Source: CAZLQF01 sp964561545 (GTDB lineage: Bacteria > Bacteroidota > Bacteroidia > CAILMK01 > CAYYUA01). Taken from it: a stretch of DNA of 54,028 bases. The notes beneath the pieces were generated by a model, which was not told the origin of the DNA, ran no database searches, and saw nothing but the letters and a program-made list of their open reading frames with translations. How positions within the stretch are numbered: position 1 is the stretch's first letter; the number at the start of each line of letters is the position of its first letter. A program made the translations under genes and the position numbers. The stretch covers positions 1 through 54,028 of the forward strand of contig CAZLQF010000019.1 of NCBI GenBank assembly GCA_964561545.1, given 5' to 3'. Positions 53,303-54,028 of the stretch are shown one piece after another.

Positions 53303-53578
53303 AAAAGGCTATTTTGCGCTCACAGTTTACTCAATTTCGATTGCAATTATAAGGGGTATTTTAGAAATTCATGTAATGATAGGGTATTTCCTTGATTTAC
53401 TATTCACAAAATTTTAAAGCAAGCACCCTAACAAACGTGATTTAGAAAAACAAGCATAAAATCCTGTTTGGCAAACAAACTTTATCAATTGACAATTGGG
53501 AATTACTGAGGGTGGGCTCCATCCTCCATAATGAGTCGGTGAAATTGACTACTTCCTTAAACCATTAGGTTATGGTTA

Positions 53579-54028
53579 TTAAAGCAGGTTGTACTCCATG
53601 GCAATTTTAATCATGCCAGCGGTATTTCGGGCGTCTAATTTTTGGAGTAGATTTTTGCGATGGGTTTCAACGGTGTCAACGGTTAAATATAATTGCTCAG
53701 CAATTTCAGAAGTAGTATACTCTTTGGCAATTAACCTTAAAGTCTCTTGTTCCCGTTTGGTCAATTTGGGCATTGGGCGTTCCGAATTGGTATTGGCCAA
53801 AGATTGGAAGAAGAATTCTTTGACTTCCTGGCTGTAATACGTACCTCCATTGGCTACCGCATGGATGGCATCTAAAAGTTCCTGTTTACCTGTATTTTTA
53901 ACGATATAGCCACTAACTCCGATTTCCAACATATTGTAGACAAATTTTCTGATGTTGTACATCGTCAACGCCAGAATCTTAACATCGGGATACAAGTGTT
54001 TCACTTTTTTGCTAAGCTCTAACCCGCT
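53579..54028 (-). CDS. LuxR/NarL-type response regulator, cut by the window edge
   Basis: The frame stays open to the last base, so only the C-terminal 149 residues are visible. The receiver domain's end ('LYPDVKILALTMYNIRKFVYNMLEIGVSGYIVKN' and 'ELLDAIHAVANGGTYYS') includes the Thr/Ser switch region (LALT) and the conserved Lys (VKN). The LuxR HTH follows: 'LTKREQETLRLIAKEYTTSEIAEQLYLTVDTVETHRKNLLQKLDARNTAGMI'. It would bind DNA when phosphorylated by a sensor kinase not in the window. The phosphorylated Asp lies beyond the edge. Confidence 0.93.
   Translation of the reverse strand, partial: SGLELSKKVKHLYPDVKILALTMYNIRKFVYNMLEIGVSGYIVKNTGKQELLDAIHAVANGGTYYSQEVKEFFFQSLANTNSERPMPKLTKREQETLRLIAKEYTTSEIAEQLYLTVDTVETHRKNLLQKLDARNTAGMIKIAMEYNLL

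Overview
The window reads as chromosomal DNA of a member of the Bacteroidota. Two proteins carry C-terminal type IX secretion sorting domains (29070-30191, 34868-37981). There is an S46 dipeptidyl peptidase, a short SSB of the kind common in this phylum, and a cell-surface style protein repertoire (outer-membrane beta-barrel receptor, DUF3108 pair). Several promoters match the phylum's TTG-N17-20-TAnnTTTG pattern rather than -35/-10 boxes. Genus cannot be decided from sequence alone. I saw no insertion sequence, prophage, CRISPR array or integrase.

Layout. 0.3-7.8 kb: an SRPBCC protein, a small membrane protein, a two-gene phosphotransferase/P-loop kinase pair, recX, ssb, a Zn-ribbon protein, the magnesium transporter mgtE and a DUF2459 protein. 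8.1-11.1 kb: a compact arsenic operon arsR-arsM-arsC-like-acr3 with a repeated operator-like motif before arsR and before arsM. 11.2-18.5 kb: retropepsin-like protease, malate dehydrogenase, BadF/BadG sugar kinase, outer-membrane receptor, Bax-like glucosaminidase, the 4.5S SRP RNA gene with its own promoter, and transaldolase. 18.7-25.9 kb: a large TPR-CHAT (caspase-like) membrane-anchored protein starting at TTG, a small winged-helix regulator, an ICMT-like methyltransferase, an unknown membrane protein, tRNA-Pro(CGG), a membrane-anchored TPR protein and a gamma-glutamylcyclotransferase-like protein. 26.1-30.7 kb: tRNA-Lys(UUU), M1 aminopeptidase, a PKD/T9SS protein and a small acetyltransferase.

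30.9-34.8 kb is the most distinctive region: a type III polyketide synthase overlapped by a methyltransferase gene, flanked by an FAD-dependent oxidoreductase and a UbiA-family prenyltransferase. This gene set is the right size and composition to make, methylate, oxidise and possibly prenylate a small phenolic or quinone lipid. Next to it is a 1037-residue secreted protein built from seven ~130-residue repeats, then RNase Z.

39.5-54.0 kb returns to housekeeping and exported enzymes: HU, a DPP11-like peptidase with the Arg expected for acidic P1 specificity, cytidylate kinase, tandem DUF3108 paralogs, malic enzyme (MaeB type), a UMF1-type MFS transporter, an MMPL/RND-family exporter, an M42 aminopeptidase, a small His-rich lipoprotein and the cut-off end of a LuxR-type response regulator.
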